From Arachis hypogaea (taxonomy: Eukaryota; Streptophyta; Magnoliopsida; Fabales; Fabaceae), in NCBI RefSeq assembly GCF_003086295.3, contig NC_092042.1:43398137-43462136 (forward strand): a stretch of DNA of 64,000 bases, written 5' to 3'. Within the stretch, counting starts at the first letter, position 1, and each line of letters begins with the position of its first letter. The notes under the pieces were generated by a model. It was not told the DNA's origin, ran no database searches, and worked only from the letters and a program-made list of their open reading frames with translations. Shown piece after piece: positions 10,372-23,160 of this stretch. The position numbers were made by a program, and so were the translations under genes.

Positions 10372-11360
10372 ATGGCCACCCGTGGATGAGGTCGAGTACG
10401 TTCACGAGAGAGTAGAAATGAGGAACTGGCTGATAATCATGCCGAATTCATGGCAGCAATGGTGAATCTCGCTAATAACATGGAAGCTAATGCTGCTACG
10501 ACTCTGTAAGCTGTGCAGAGGTTAGCCCAACCGACCGAAAATGGAAATGAACAGGGAGAAGGTGCTGAGGACAGCTTTGGTGGTGTCCGAGAACTCTAGC
10601 TGCTTTTCGGAAGGCTGACCCGCCGGTTTTCAATGGTTTGACAAACCATACTGAAGCAGACAACTGGTTCTGAGCTGTGGAGGGTGCATTGCTGACTGAA
10701 CGTGTATTGTATGACGAGTTCGTGGAATATGCGACTTATCAACTGGTGGGAGAAGCTTAACAATGGTGGGAACGAGAGCACTGACTACTACACCAATAGA
10801 ACGTGAACATTACTTGGGCGTTATTTGGGGAAGCTTTCTACAGGATATACTTTCATGAGTCATTAAGGGAGGCCAGATAATTGGAGCTCTTGCAGTTGAA
10901 GCAAGGGTCCATGACTATAGCAGAATACACCAGCAAGTTTGAGGGACTCTGTAGGTTCTTGAGGATAAGTCAGGGTACTCTTGAGTCGTGTGAGGAATGG
11001 AAATGCATCAGATACGAAGTGGGGTTGAGCGAGGATATCAGGCGTACTGTGGCTCCACTAAAGATGAGGAGATTTTCGGAATTGGTGGACACGGCGAGGT
11101 TTGTTGAGGAAAATTCAAGGACGGTAGCCCTGTCAAGGAACACTCATGGAGGGAATTCTAGTAGGGAACTCGATGATCACCTCGGACCAAGGGGACAGAA
11201 CTTCAAGAAAGATGGACATACTCTCCAGTATCTGCAAGGTCAAGGGAACTTCAGAAGGAGCAACAAAGCTCAGTTTCATCAGGCGAAAGGAAAGGGTCAA
11301 TGCTATAATTGTGGGAAACTTGGGCATATATCTAAGTTTTGTCGCAGCGGGAGGAACTGA
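10372..11360 (+). pseudogene. E2 gag remnant with CCHC zinc knuckle
   Basis: An ATG at 10372 (MATRG) stops after five codons, and gag-like sequence continues in other frames. From 10881 to 11360 it is open: a gag segment (KQGSMTIAEYTSKFEGLC, ELVDTARFVEEN) followed by the zinc knuckle CYNCGKLGHISKFC, which fits CX2CX4HX4C. The family's gag binds and packages genomic RNA. Stops and frame changes in the first 500 bases make it non-functional. Confidence 0.75.
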
Positions 11361-12321
11361 GATAAGGATCAGAATCAAAATTCAGGCCGTGTGTGTACCG
11401 TGGGTGCACGTGATGCGACAGGGTCGGATCCTCCAACGAGAGGTAAGCGTATGCTTTGAATATCATAAATTGCTTGAATATGAGGGTAGCTTAATTTTAT
11501 TTTTGCAAAGTCGTTGTTAGGGCTACAAGGGCTTAGAGTTATGTGAGAGAAAATTATGGGGAAGGAAGATTCTTTTGGCGGTAGCCGGGGGCGTCAGACT
11601 GGTGATGACGAACGATCGGAGCGGACGTGCCGGAATGGTAACCAAGTATGGTTAGAAATCTTGTCAGTACCCTGTATGGGTGATGGGTGCAGTTCAGCGC
11701 TAGTGGCAATGGAAGTATCGACTAATTCCTTTGCAGTTTTTAAATATGATTTTTGCGGTTTAAGGTTTAGAATGATTTCTACTCCGGTTTGAGACTTTGG
11801 TTTAAATGATTCGATTTTGAGAATTAGTCAGAACTGTTGATTTAAGAGACATGGTTTAAATGAACAGTGAGTTCTTTGATTTTGTTCAATCATGAAAACG
11901 GTTTCCAATTTCTCTAATTGAAAGGGATTCAATTTGAAAAGTTTTAATTTAAGAAAATAATGATTTGAAGTAGGCAACTTTTGAGTGAGCTATTTTGACT
12001 CCTTTCAGAAAACTCAATAGTGATCTGGTCTAGAATGAACTGTTTTGAATGATTTGGTTTTGAAACTAAGATTGGAATTTTGATCTAATGATACGATTTA
12101 AAATGAAAAAGTGAGTCCTAAGATTTTCTTCACTTGTAATTTTGGTTTGAAAATTTTAATTCAACAAAAAGGGATTCAAATGGAAAAGTTTTGATTTAAA
12201 GTTTTCAATGAATTTAGGCAAATCACGCTTTAAAATATTTGATTTATAAATAAATGGTTTTTGACTCTTTTGATAAAGTTTTAACAATGGACTCATTTAG
12301 ATTGAAGTTGTTTTAAAGGTT
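11361..12321 (+). other. AT-rich filler between E2 gag and pol remnants
   Basis: About 960 bases where protease and most of RT should be. No domain is visible. A 5' splice-donor-like AGAGGTAAGC lies near 11439. Two related stretches, near 11920-12020 and 12170-12280, both start AAGGGATTCAA, so the filler seems to contain an old internal duplication. Confidence 0.55.
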
Positions 12322-12951
12322 TTGACAAATATTACAAAATCGGTATTTGGTTTAAGGAAAACTTTCGGTTTCTTAATGATGATAATCAGAGTGACGCAGC
12401 GGAAGTTGAACGCTATGTTATCGACATGTGAGTTCGGGAAGGGGGAAGTGAAGTTCTTAGGTCACGTAGTGAGCAAAGGGGGAATAATCGTAGATCCTTC
12501 TAAGGTGAAAACGGTGATGGAATGGGAAAGACCGACAACAGTGACGGAAGTCAGAAGTTTCTTGGGTTTAGCCGGATACTATAGGAGGTTCATCGAAGGA
12601 TTTTCCCGGATTGTATTACCGATGACGAAATTGAGAAGGAAAGAAGTGACATTCGTATGGACGTCAGAGTGCGAAGAGAGTTTACAGACTTTGAAGCAGA
12701 GGTTAACTTCAGCGCCTGTTTCAATCTTACCGGAACCGCATGAACCGTTCGAGATCTATTGTGAGGCTTCTTTGAAGGGTTTGGGTTGCGTGTTAATGCA
12801 ACACCGGAACGTGGTGGCTTATGCATTGCGTCAACTGAGGTTGCATAAGATAAACTACCCAACTCATGACTTAGAATTAGCGGCGTTTGTGTTTGCACTG
12901 AAGATTTCGAAGTACCATTTGTATAGAAGGAGGTTTAGCGTCTTTTTCTGA
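12322..12951 (+). pseudogene. E2 reverse transcriptase C-terminus and RNase H start
   Basis: 209 open codons. [17 protein letters not shown] and [19 protein letters not shown] are the thumb/connection end of Ty3 [20 protein letters not shown] and [13 protein letters not shown] are RNase H. The first RNase H acidic residue, normally Asp in YCDAS, is Glu here. The RT palm with the YVDD box is absent. A 5' remnant cut off by the filler, not an active enzyme. Confidence 0.85.
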
Positions 12952-13195
12952 TCATAATAGTCTCAAGTACATCCTTGATCCGGAAGAGCTTCGTATGCAT
13001 CAGAAAAGATGAATGAAGTTGCTTAAGGACTACGATTTTGAATAAGTTATCACCCTGGAAAGGCGAAGGTGGTCGCAGACGCATTGAGTCCGAGATCTTT
13101 AACAATTGCTTGATCAAGGAAGAGGAACTAGTGGATAAGTTGTGGATCTTAAGCTGGACATTGGTGAGGTTGCCGAAAGAACTTGTTTGAAGTAG

Positions 13196-13755
13196 TTGCA
13201 GATTCCAAGCGCGTTTAAGATGGAGATTCAGAGGCTCAGCAAGATGAATGGAAGCTTCATAAATTGTTCCAACCAGTTGGTGATAAAAGGCGTGAGGATT
13301 TCACTAGGGATGGTGAAGGATTGTGGAGATATAAGGGGGAGAATTGCATACCGGATGTCGGGAGGTTAAGGCAAGACTTGTTGTCGGTGGCTCACTACAA
13401 TGGATTTCCTTTTCATCCCGAAGATGCGAAGATGTAGTACGACTTAAAGTTGTTCTGGTGGCCTAAGATGAAAGGTGATGTAGCTACAATGGTATCCAAG
13501 TGTTTAACATGTCAGAAGGCGAAGATAGAGCATCAGAAATCGTTAGGGATGATCCAACCTCTTGAGATTCCTCAGTGGAAGTGGGAAGGAGTTGTGATGG
13601 ATTTTGAGACTGGCCTGCCGAAGATTAGGTCAGGATTTGATGCGGTTTGGGTGATCAAGGTCCGCTTAACCAGATCCACTCATTTTCTACCTATCCGAGT
13701 GAACTATTCTATGGAGGAGTTGATGAGAGAGAACCTAGACACAGTAGGATATTGA
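13196..13755 (+). pseudogene. E2 integrase remnant
   Basis: The zinc-binding region (FHPEDAKM, then a TAG stop, then FWWPKMKGDVATMVSKCLTC) is followed by the start of the core (WKWEGVVMDFETGLP). The Asp of the usual VDRLTKS stretch is Val. Reading ends at 13755, before most catalytic residues and any chromodomain. Against the second copy this region also lacks one G near 13222. Confidence 0.75.
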
Positions 13756-13844
13756 AGAACGAGATGCTTTGGCAACGTCAAAAGTAGGATGCTTCGTGGA
13801 GTTACATCGCGTGGTTTGGATTTTCGAGGGCGAAAATCTTTTTT

Positions 13845-13857
13845 AAGGAGGGGAGGA
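13845..13857 (+). other. Polypurine tract of E2
   Basis: AAGGAGGGGAGGA directly before the LTR start TGTAAGAACTAG: a classical plus-strand primer. Confidence 0.9.
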
Positions 13858-15950
13858 TGTAAGAACTAGATTTTTCACGGATAAAATCATTTAAATGCCG
13901 AAATTAAATTCCTGAAAGTTAGAATGAGAATTTGGGGATTTAAATATGATTTTTGGACTCAGTGGGTCTTTTTGAGTCAGAAAATGTGTTTTCTGCGAAA
14001 AACCATGAGAAACTATGAACCGGCAGTCGAACCGGTTCAAGTCTACCCGGTACCGCACGAAAAAAAGTGAAAACAGTCAAAAACCTTAGAAAAACATTAG
14101 AAATGGAAAACCGGGCGTTAGTGTTAAAAATTTGGCCCAAAAATGGGTCGAACGAGCTAAAAATGCTAACGGGTTGAACCGGGCCCAAGTTGGCCCAAGT
14201 TCAACATATAAATGGGTTCATTAAATGAACCCACCAGCCATAACCCTTTCAAAACACAACACTCACGCAGCTGCTAGGGAGGAGAAGAGAACCTCCATTT
14301 TCACTATTCACACCTTTCTCCTTTTTCGCGATATCTTGAGCTACAGAGCTCCGATTGCCACACCGTTTGCGGCTACGTGTTCCTTTTGAAGAGCTCTACA
14401 AAACCCATCTAAAACTCTTGAGGTAATCACGAAATCTTCCAGTTCCTCTCTTCAAATTTTCGAGTTTTAGGGTTTTGGCTAAGTGAGTTTTGTGATTTTT
14501 GGGTGTTTAGGTACACTCTAGCCTTTGATTGATATTGGTTTTGGCTTCCAAAACTGTTGGGCAAGGTAGGAGGCATTGAAACTCCTGTGAAATTTCAATT
14601 ATAATGAGCCCTAGGTTGATTTATGATGTTTATGTACATATAGCTTGTTTATCGTGATGTTTGGAGCTTGTTAATGCTGTTGGAGATTCTTGCTGTAATA
14701 GATTGTGCTGAAAGCTTGTCTTGGGTTCAATTTGGGGTTTTGTGCATATTGGAAATCGGCTAAGGTATAGTTTTGGTTTTCTCTATGTAGTATATAATAT
14801 TCATGGACACTTAGGCTAGTGACCCATAGGATAGGTTGAATTAAAAATGGTTGATGAGTATTGAATGTGGTTGTATGTTGATTTATGATGAATTGATGGT
14901 TGTTGAGTTTGATTATGATGATTAATAATGATATGATAAGGATGAATGAATTGTGAGGTTGAGAAGTAGATTGTATTAGTATATATGATGATATGGTTGA
15001 TAATTTGGTAAGGTAGTTGGAAAAGTATTAATGAGTATTGATTATCATGTGATTTATTGATGTGGAAGTTAAGGATGATGAATGGTAAAGGACATTGTGG
15101 TGTTCTTGTAGTATATGATATAAAGGGTTAATATTGATGAGAAATGAAGTTTGGAATGGTTTGGTATGGTTTTGGTTATGTTTTATGAGAAATTGAGGTA
15201 ATGGTGAAATTGGGCAAAAGTTGGTTTTTGGTAAATTTTGTCTGATCATAAATTTTGCCTCGGTTTTCAAAATTGAGTGAAATTTGTTTGGAATTAAAGA
15301 TCTTTGAAAACCCTTTAAATCGATATAAAGTTTGTGAAATTTGAAATTTTGCAGAGGAAGTTATGATCATTCAAAGTTGGTGTTAAAAATCTGAAATTCT
15401 GCAAAGTTGCAGAATTTCATGATTTCTGATATGTGCGGACGCACACCCTGCGGAAATTTTTACCTGTGCGGACGCACACACCTGTGCACACGCACAGGTA
15501 GAGAAGTGCGTTCTGTTTGCCGCGCTAGCACATCTTGTGCCGCACATTTCTAAGGGAAAATTTCAACCTGTGCGGACGCACACGTTGGAAGGCCAATCTG
15601 TTGGGAGCGTTGGCACAGGTTGTGTGAGTGAAAGATTCTGAAAGTTTGCCACTTGTGCATACGCACACCCCTGTGCTGTGCGTACGCACACATTTTAAAA
15701 TTCCTGGCGTGCGCACGCACAACCCTGTGCGGCCACACACGTCCTGTTTCACAAATTCAAGGGAGAACCTATAATTACTGTATTTTTTTTTTTTTTTAAT
15801 TATTATATACCTTCCCAACATAGGTGAAGCTTCTCTAAACTATTTCTAAGGACTCTTAGGTATTTTTTCCAGTACGATTTTAAATTAATTGTAAAGTTTT
15901 GAGGTTTGGCAAAGGTATACTGGAAGCAAGGGGCGGGGTATTTCGTGCAT
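13858..15950 (+). repeat. E2 3' LTR, first copy, truncated at contig end
   Basis: Matches 28749 onward. From about 15766 it diverges into what looks like low-quality sequence: a run of 15 T that the other copy lacks, then an imperfect match and about 50 bases with no match before the gap. Confidence 0.75.
15434..15740 (+). repeat. Palindrome cluster in E2 LTR (TGTGCGNACGCACA type)
   Basis: Paired GC-rich dyads such as TGTGCGGACGCACA, TGTGCACACGCACA and TGTGCGTACGCACA, often two side by side with a CAC/CCC linker. Same cluster in the second copy at 30334-30645. Confidence 0.8.
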
Positions 15951-16950
15951 NNNNNNNNNNNNNNNNNNNNNNNNNNNNNNNNNNNNNNNNNNNNNNNNNN
16001 NNNNNNNNNNNNNNNNNNNNNNNNNNNNNNNNNNNNNNNNNNNNNNNNNNNNNNNNNNNNNNNNNNNNNNNNNNNNNNNNNNNNNNNNNNNNNNNNNNNN
16101 NNNNNNNNNNNNNNNNNNNNNNNNNNNNNNNNNNNNNNNNNNNNNNNNNNNNNNNNNNNNNNNNNNNNNNNNNNNNNNNNNNNNNNNNNNNNNNNNNNNN
16201 NNNNNNNNNNNNNNNNNNNNNNNNNNNNNNNNNNNNNNNNNNNNNNNNNNNNNNNNNNNNNNNNNNNNNNNNNNNNNNNNNNNNNNNNNNNNNNNNNNNN
16301 NNNNNNNNNNNNNNNNNNNNNNNNNNNNNNNNNNNNNNNNNNNNNNNNNNNNNNNNNNNNNNNNNNNNNNNNNNNNNNNNNNNNNNNNNNNNNNNNNNNN
16401 NNNNNNNNNNNNNNNNNNNNNNNNNNNNNNNNNNNNNNNNNNNNNNNNNNNNNNNNNNNNNNNNNNNNNNNNNNNNNNNNNNNNNNNNNNNNNNNNNNNN
16501 NNNNNNNNNNNNNNNNNNNNNNNNNNNNNNNNNNNNNNNNNNNNNNNNNNNNNNNNNNNNNNNNNNNNNNNNNNNNNNNNNNNNNNNNNNNNNNNNNNNN
16601 NNNNNNNNNNNNNNNNNNNNNNNNNNNNNNNNNNNNNNNNNNNNNNNNNNNNNNNNNNNNNNNNNNNNNNNNNNNNNNNNNNNNNNNNNNNNNNNNNNNN
16701 NNNNNNNNNNNNNNNNNNNNNNNNNNNNNNNNNNNNNNNNNNNNNNNNNNNNNNNNNNNNNNNNNNNNNNNNNNNNNNNNNNNNNNNNNNNNNNNNNNNN
16801 NNNNNNNNNNNNNNNNNNNNNNNNNNNNNNNNNNNNNNNNNNNNNNNNNNNNNNNNNNNNNNNNNNNNNNNNNNNNNNNNNNNNNNNNNNNNNNNNNNNN
16901 NNNNNNNNNNNNNNNNNNNNNNNNNNNNNNNNNNNNNNNNNNNNNNNNNN
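15951..16950. other. Assembly gap, exactly 1000 N
   Basis: A round-number placeholder joining two contigs. Frames drawn across it are meaningless. The contigs on either side overlap by about 13.7 kb. Confidence 0.99.
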
Positions 16951-18208
16951 CATGGAGAAATTTATCCTAAATTTGTCATGGAAGGATCAACAAAAAGGCC
17001 TCAACAAGGCTTTAACAATGGTGGACGCAATAGGCTGAGCAATAGCAAGCCTTTTCCATCATTTTCTCAGCAACAGACAGAGAAATCATGAACAAAGCAC
17101 TTTCCTAATTTAGCCAATCTAGTCTCTGATCTGTCAAAAAGCCACTTTCAGTTCATGAGAAACAAGATCCTCCATCAGAAATCTGGAGCACAAGTGGGCC
17201 AGCTAAGTAAGAAAGTCATTGAAACTCCTCCCAGTATTCTCCCAAGCAATACAGAAGAGAATCCAAAAGGAGAGTGCAAAGCCATTGATGTAATCAATAT
17301 GGCCGAATGCACAAGGGAGGAGAAGGACGAAAATCCTAGTGAGGAAGACCTCCTGGACGTCTCTCAAGCAAGAAGGAATTTCCTATTAAGGATCCAAAGG
17401 AATCTGAGGCTCATATAGAGACCATAGAGATTCCATTAAATCTCCTTCTGCCATTCATGAGCTCTGAAGACTATTCCTCCTCTGAAGAGGATGAAGATGT
17501 GATTGGAGAGCAAGTTGCTCAATATTTAGGAGCTATCATGAAGCTGAATGCCAAGTTGTTTGGTAATGAGACTTGGGAAACTGAACCTCCCTTGCTCATT
17601 AGTGAACTAGATACCTGGATTCAGCAAATTTTACCTCAAAAGAGACAAGATCCTAGCAAGTTCTAATACCTTGTACCATAGGCACCATGACCTTTGAAAA
17701 AGCTCTATGTGATCTGGGGTCAGGGATAAATCTTATGCCACTCTCTGTAATGGAGAAGCTGGGGATCATTGAGATACAACCTGCCTTGTTCTCATTACAA
17801 TTGGCAGACAAGTCATTAAGACAAGCTTATGGAGTAGTAGAGGACGTGTTAGTAAAGGTTGAAGGACTTTACATCCCTGCTGATTTCATAATATTAGACA
17901 CTGGGAAGGAAGAGGATGAATGCATCATCCTTGGAAGACCTTTCCTAGCTACAGCAGGAGCTGTGATAGATGTCAACAGAGGTGAATTAGTCCTTCAATT
18001 GAATGGGGACTACCTTGTGTTTAAGACACATGGACATCCCTCTGTGACACAAGAGAGTAAGCATGAAGAGCTTCTCTCAGTTCAGAGTCAAGAGAGCCCC
18101 CGCAGTCAACTCTAAGTTTGGTGTTGTGAGCCACAACCAAACTCTAAGTTTGGTGTTAAGACCCCATATCCAAACTCTAAGTTTGGTGTTGGGACTATAC
18201 AACATTGA
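16951..18208 (+). pseudogene. gag-pro of E1, second copy, 5' cut and frameshifted
   Basis: Corresponds to 2056-3314. At least eight one-base indels against the first copy (for example loss of G near 17356 and of T near 17665) split it into short frames; the protease part is open at 17687-18115. Because the indels crowd toward the contig end, they are probably sequencing errors and not mutations. Confidence 0.7.
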
Positions 18209-18420
18209 CCTGATCACCTGTGAGGCTCCATGAGAGCCCACTGTCAAGCTAATGACATTAAAAGAGCGCTTGTTGGGAGGCAACCCAATTTTTATTTATC
18301 TAATTTTTATTTTGTGTTTTATTAGGTGCATGATCATGTGGAGTCACGAAAAAAAATATAAAAATTAAAAACAGAATCAAAAACAGCAGAAGAAAAATCA
18401 CACCCTGGAGGGAGGACATA

Positions 18421-18661
18421 CTGGCGTTCAATGCCAGTAAGGAGCATCTGGCTGGCGTTCAACGCCAGAACAGAGCATGAATCTGGCGCTGAACGCCAGA
18501 AACAAGCAACATTCTGGCGTTTGAACGCTAGGAATGTGCCTTGAGGAAAGCTGGCGTTGAACGCCAGTAACAAGCATGGAACTGGCGTTCAACGCCAGAA
18601 ACATGCTACACATGGGCGTTGAATGCCCAGAACGTGCATCACCTCGGCGTTTAAACGCCAG
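18421..18661 (+). repeat. Palindrome array, second copy
   Basis: Same eight palindromes as 3527-3767 at offset 14894. Confidence 0.85.
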
Positions 18662-19216
18662 AATGGTATGCAAAGGCATTTTGCATGCCTATTTGGTGCA
18701 GGGATGTAATTCCTTGACACCTCAGGATCTGTAGACCCCACAGGATCACCTTAGGATCTGTGGACCCCATAGGATCATCTCAGGATCTGTGGACCCCACA
18801 GGATCCCCACCTAATATATTCCCACCTTACCTCCTAATCCTATAACACTTTTCCCCATGTCACACTTCCCAACAACTTCAATCTCTCTTCCCAATTACCC
18901 CCTTCACCACTCACATCCATCCACTCTTCCCCATAAACCCCACATACCTTCAAAATTCAAAAACACTTTCCCACCCAAACCCACCCTACATGGCCGAACC
19001 TACCTCTCCCCTTTCCCTATATATACCCTTCCATTCTACTTCATTTTCACACAACACAAACCCCCTCTTCTACACCTTGGCCGAAACACCATCCCTCACT
19101 CTCATCCATATTTTCTTCTTATTCTTCTTCTCTTCTTTCTTCTCTTGATCGAGGGCGAGCAAAATTTTAAGTTTGCTGTGGTAAAGCATAAGCTTTTTGT
19201 TTTTCCATTACCATCA

Positions 19217-20364
19217 ATGGCACTAAGGCCGGAGAATCCTCTAGAAAAGGAAAAGGGAAGACAAAAGCTTCCACCTCCGAGTCATGGGAGATGGAAAGAT
19301 TCATCTCCAAAAGCCATCAAGACCACTTCTATGATGTTGTGGCAAAGAAGAAGGTAATCCCTGAGGTCCCTTTCAAGCTCAAGAAAAATGAGTATCCGGA
19401 GATCCGACATGAGATCCGAAGGAGAGGTTGGGAAGTCCTAACCAACCCCATGCAACAAGTCGGAATCTTAATGGTTCAAGAGTTCTATGCCAATGCATGG
19501 ATCACTAGGAACCATGATCAAAGTATGAACCCGAGTCCAAAGAATTATCTCACAATGGTTCGGGGGAAATACTTAGATTTTAGTTCGGAGAATGTGAGGT
19601 TGGCGTTCCACTTGCCCATGATGCAAGGAGATGTACGCCCCTACACTAGAAGGGTCAACTTTAATCAAAGGTTGGACCAAGTCCTAATGGACATATGTAT
19701 GGAAGGAGCTCAATGGAAAAGAGACTCCAAAGGCAAGCCAGTTCAACTAAGAAGACTGGACCTCAAGCCTGTGGCTAGAGGATGGTTGGAGTTCATTCAA
19801 CTCTCCATCATTCCCACTAGCAACTGATCTGAAGTTACTGTGGATCGGGCCATCATGATTCATAGCATCATGATTGGAGAGGAAGTAAAAGTTCATGAAG
19901 TCATCTCCAATGAAATCTACAAAATAGCCGAAAAGCCCTCCACCATGGCAAGGCTAGCTTTTCCTCACCTTATTTGCCATCTATGTTACTCAGCTGGAGT
20001 TATCATAGAAGGAGACATTTCCATTGAGGAGGATAAGCCCATCACCAAGAAGAGGATGGAGCAAGCAAGAGAGACCCTCCACGGATCTCAAGAGATGCAT
20101 GAGGAAGCTCATCATCAAGAAATCCCTAAGATGCCTCAAGCGATGCACTTTCCTCCCAATAACTATTGGGAACAACTCAACACTTCCTTAGAAGATTTGA
20201 GCTACAATGTGGAACAATTAAGGGTGGAACATCATGAGCACTCCATCATTCTCCATGAAATAAGAGAAGATCAAAGAGCAATGAGGGAGGAGCAACAAAG
20301 GCAAGGAAGGGACATAGAAGAGCTTAATGACATTGTTGGTCCTTCAAGAAGAAGACGCCACTAA
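19217..20364 (+). pseudogene. ORF2 of E1, second copy
   Basis: Same as 4325-5473, including the in-frame TGA, plus a one-base deletion in the third codon (ATGGCACTAAGG where the first copy has ATGGCACCTAAGG). The shared TGA shows that this stop is not a sequencing error; the deletion probably is. Confidence 0.75.
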
Positions 20365-21458
20365 GGTGGATTCATTCCTTGTTCTTATTTCTTTCTGCTT
20401 TTCGGTTTTTATGTTGTGTTCATTTATGTTTTGTGTCTCTACTCCATAATCATTAGTGTTTAGTAACTATGTCTTAAAGTTATGAATAATTCCATTAATC
20501 CTTCACCTCTCTTAAATGAAAAATGTTTTTAATCAAAAGAACAAGAAGTACATGAATTTTGAATTTATCCTTGAATTTAGTTCAATTATATTGATGTGGT
20601 GACAATACTTTTTATTTTCTGAATGAATGCTTGAACAGTGCATATTTTTTATCTTGTTGTTTATGAATGTTAACACTGTTGGCTCTTGAAAGAATGATGA
20701 ACAAAGAGAAATGTTATTGACAATCTGAAAAATCATGAAAATTGCTTCTTGAAGCAAGAAAAAGCAGTGAAAAGTAAAAAGCTTGCGAAAAAAATGGCGA
20801 AAAAAATAGAAAGAAAAAGAAAAAGCAAGCAGAAAAAGCCAATTGCCCTTAAAACCAAAAGGCAAGGGTAAAAAGGATCCAAGGCTTTGAGCATCAATGG
20901 ATAGGAGGGCCAAGGAAATAAAATCCAGGCCTAAGCGGCTAAATCAAGCTGTCCCTAACCATGTGCTTGTGTCATGCAGGTCCAAGTGAAAAGCTTGAGA
21001 CTGAGTGGTTAAAGTCGTGATCCAAAGCAAAAGAGTGTGCTTAAGAGCTCTGGACACCTCTAACTAAGGACTCTAGCAAAGCTGAGTCACAATCTGAAAA
21101 GGTTCACCCAGTCATGTGTCTGTGGCATTTATGTATCCGGTGGTAATACTGGAAAACAAAGTGCTTAGGGCCACGGCCAAGACTCATAAAAGTAGCTGTG
21201 TTCAAGAATCAACATACTTAACTAGGAGAATCAATAACACTATCTGAAATTCTAAGTTCCTAGAGATGCCAATCATTCTAAACTTCAAAGGAAAAAGTGA
21301 GATGCCAAAACTGTTCAGAAGCAAAAAGCTACAAGTCCCGCTCATTTAATTAGAATTAATATTCATTGATATTTTGGAATTTATAGTATATTCTCTTCTT
21401 TTTATCCTAATTGATTTTTAGTTGCTTGGGGACAAGCAACAATTTAAGTTTGGTGTTG

Positions 21459-23160
21459 TGATGAGCGGATAATTTATACGCTTTTTGGCATTGTTTTTAG
21501 GTAGTTTTTAGTAAGTTCAAGCTACTTTTAGGGATGTTTTCATTAATTTTTATGTTAAATTCACATTTCTGGACTTTACTATGAGTTTGTGTGTTTTTCT
21601 GTGATTTTAGGTAATTTTTGGCTGAAATTGAGGGACTTGAGCAAAACTCTGAAAAAGGCTAACAAAGGACTCCTGATGTTGTTGGAATCTGACCTCCCTG
21701 CACTCAAAATGGAATTTCTGGAGCTACAGAACTCCAAATGGCGCGCTCTCAATGGCTTTGGAAAGTAGACATCTAGAGATTTCCAGCAATATATAATAGT
21801 TTATACTTAATTCGGAAATTGACGACATAAACTGGCGTTCAACTCCAAGAGAAGCCTCAGCTCGTGGATAGATCAAGCTCAGCCCAAACACACGCCAAGT
21901 GGGCCCCAGAAGTGGATTTATGCATCAATTTCTTACTCATGTAAACCCTAGTAGCTAGTCTAGTATAAATAGGATAATTTACTATTGTATTGGACATCTT
22001 TTGATCACTTTAGATCTTAGGATCATCGTGGGACGATTAGTTCTCAAATCATGGGGGCTGGCCATTCGGCCATGCCTAAACCTTTCACTTATGTATTTTC
22101 AACGGTGGAGTTTCTACACACCATAGATTAAGGGTGCGGAGCTCTGCTGTACCTCAAGTTTCAATACAATTACTATTATTTTCTATTCAATTCTCCTTAT
22201 TCTTATTCCAAGATATACGTTACACTTCAACTTGATGAATGTGATGATTCGTGACACTCATTATCATTCTCACCTATGAACGCGCGTGACTGACAACCAC
22301 TTCCGTTCTACCTTAGGCCGGGCGCATATCTCTTAGATTCCCCAACAGAATCTTCGTGGTATAAGCTAGATAGATGGCGGCATTCATGGGAATCCGGAAA
22401 GTCTAACCTTGTCTATGGTATTCCGAGTAGGATTCCGGGAATCCGGAAAGTCTAACCTTGTCTGTGGTATTCCAAGTAGGATTCTGGGATTGAATGACTA
22501 AGACGAGCTTCAAACTCCTGAAGGCTGGGCGTTAGTGACAGACGCAAAAGAATCAAGGGATTCTATTCCAATTTGATTGAGAACCGACAGATGATTAGCC
22601 GTGCTGTGACAGAGCATAGGACCATTTTCACTGAGAGGATGGGATGTAGCCATTGACAACGGTGATGCCCTACATACAGCTTGCCATGGAAAGGAGTAAG
22701 AAGAATTGGATGAATGTAATATGAAAGTAGAGATTCAAGAGGAGCACAACATCTCCATACGCCTATCTGAAATTCCCACTATTGATCTACATAAGTATTT
22801 CTATCCTATTTTATTTTCTGTTTATTATTAATTTTCGAACTTATCCATAATCAATTATTATCCGCCTGACTGAGATTTACAAGGTTACCATAGCTTGCTT
22901 CATACCAACAATCTCTGTGGGATCGACCCTTACTCACGTAAGGTATTACTTGGATGACCCAGTACACTTGCTGGTTAAGTTGAATGGAGTTGTGACCACA
23001 CATAGTTGTAAACCATGGTATTGGCATCATATTTTTGGCGCCATTGCCAGGAAAAGAAAAAGCAATAAATTTTACAAAATGCAATAACATATGAATTACA
23101 ATTTCATCCACCACATACCAAGTTGAGTGCCATTGTTAGAGATCCCAATTTCGTGCACCA
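21459..23160 (+). repeat. 3' LTR of E1, second copy
   Basis: Matches 6569-8271 with one base missing; TATAAATA at 21964-21971, primer-site-like sequence at 23036. Confidence 0.85.

Larger units (their letters stand above)
9291..15950 (+). mobile_element. E2 (first copy): decayed chromovirus-like Ty3/gypsy element, cut by contig end
   Basis: Order: 5' LTR remainder (9291-10148), tRNA-iMet primer site, gag with zinc knuckle, AT-rich filler, RT/RNase H fragment, integrase fragment, polypurine tract, 3' LTR start. Long LTRs, the iMet primer site and pol domain order suggest the Tekay/Del branch (inference). Protease and most of RT are gone. The complete 3' LTR is seen only in the second copy, ending at 32272. 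Confidence 0.8.

Noticed and set aside
15880..17038. Long frames spanning the N gap
   Set aside because: They are mostly unknown residues; only a few real codons at each end.
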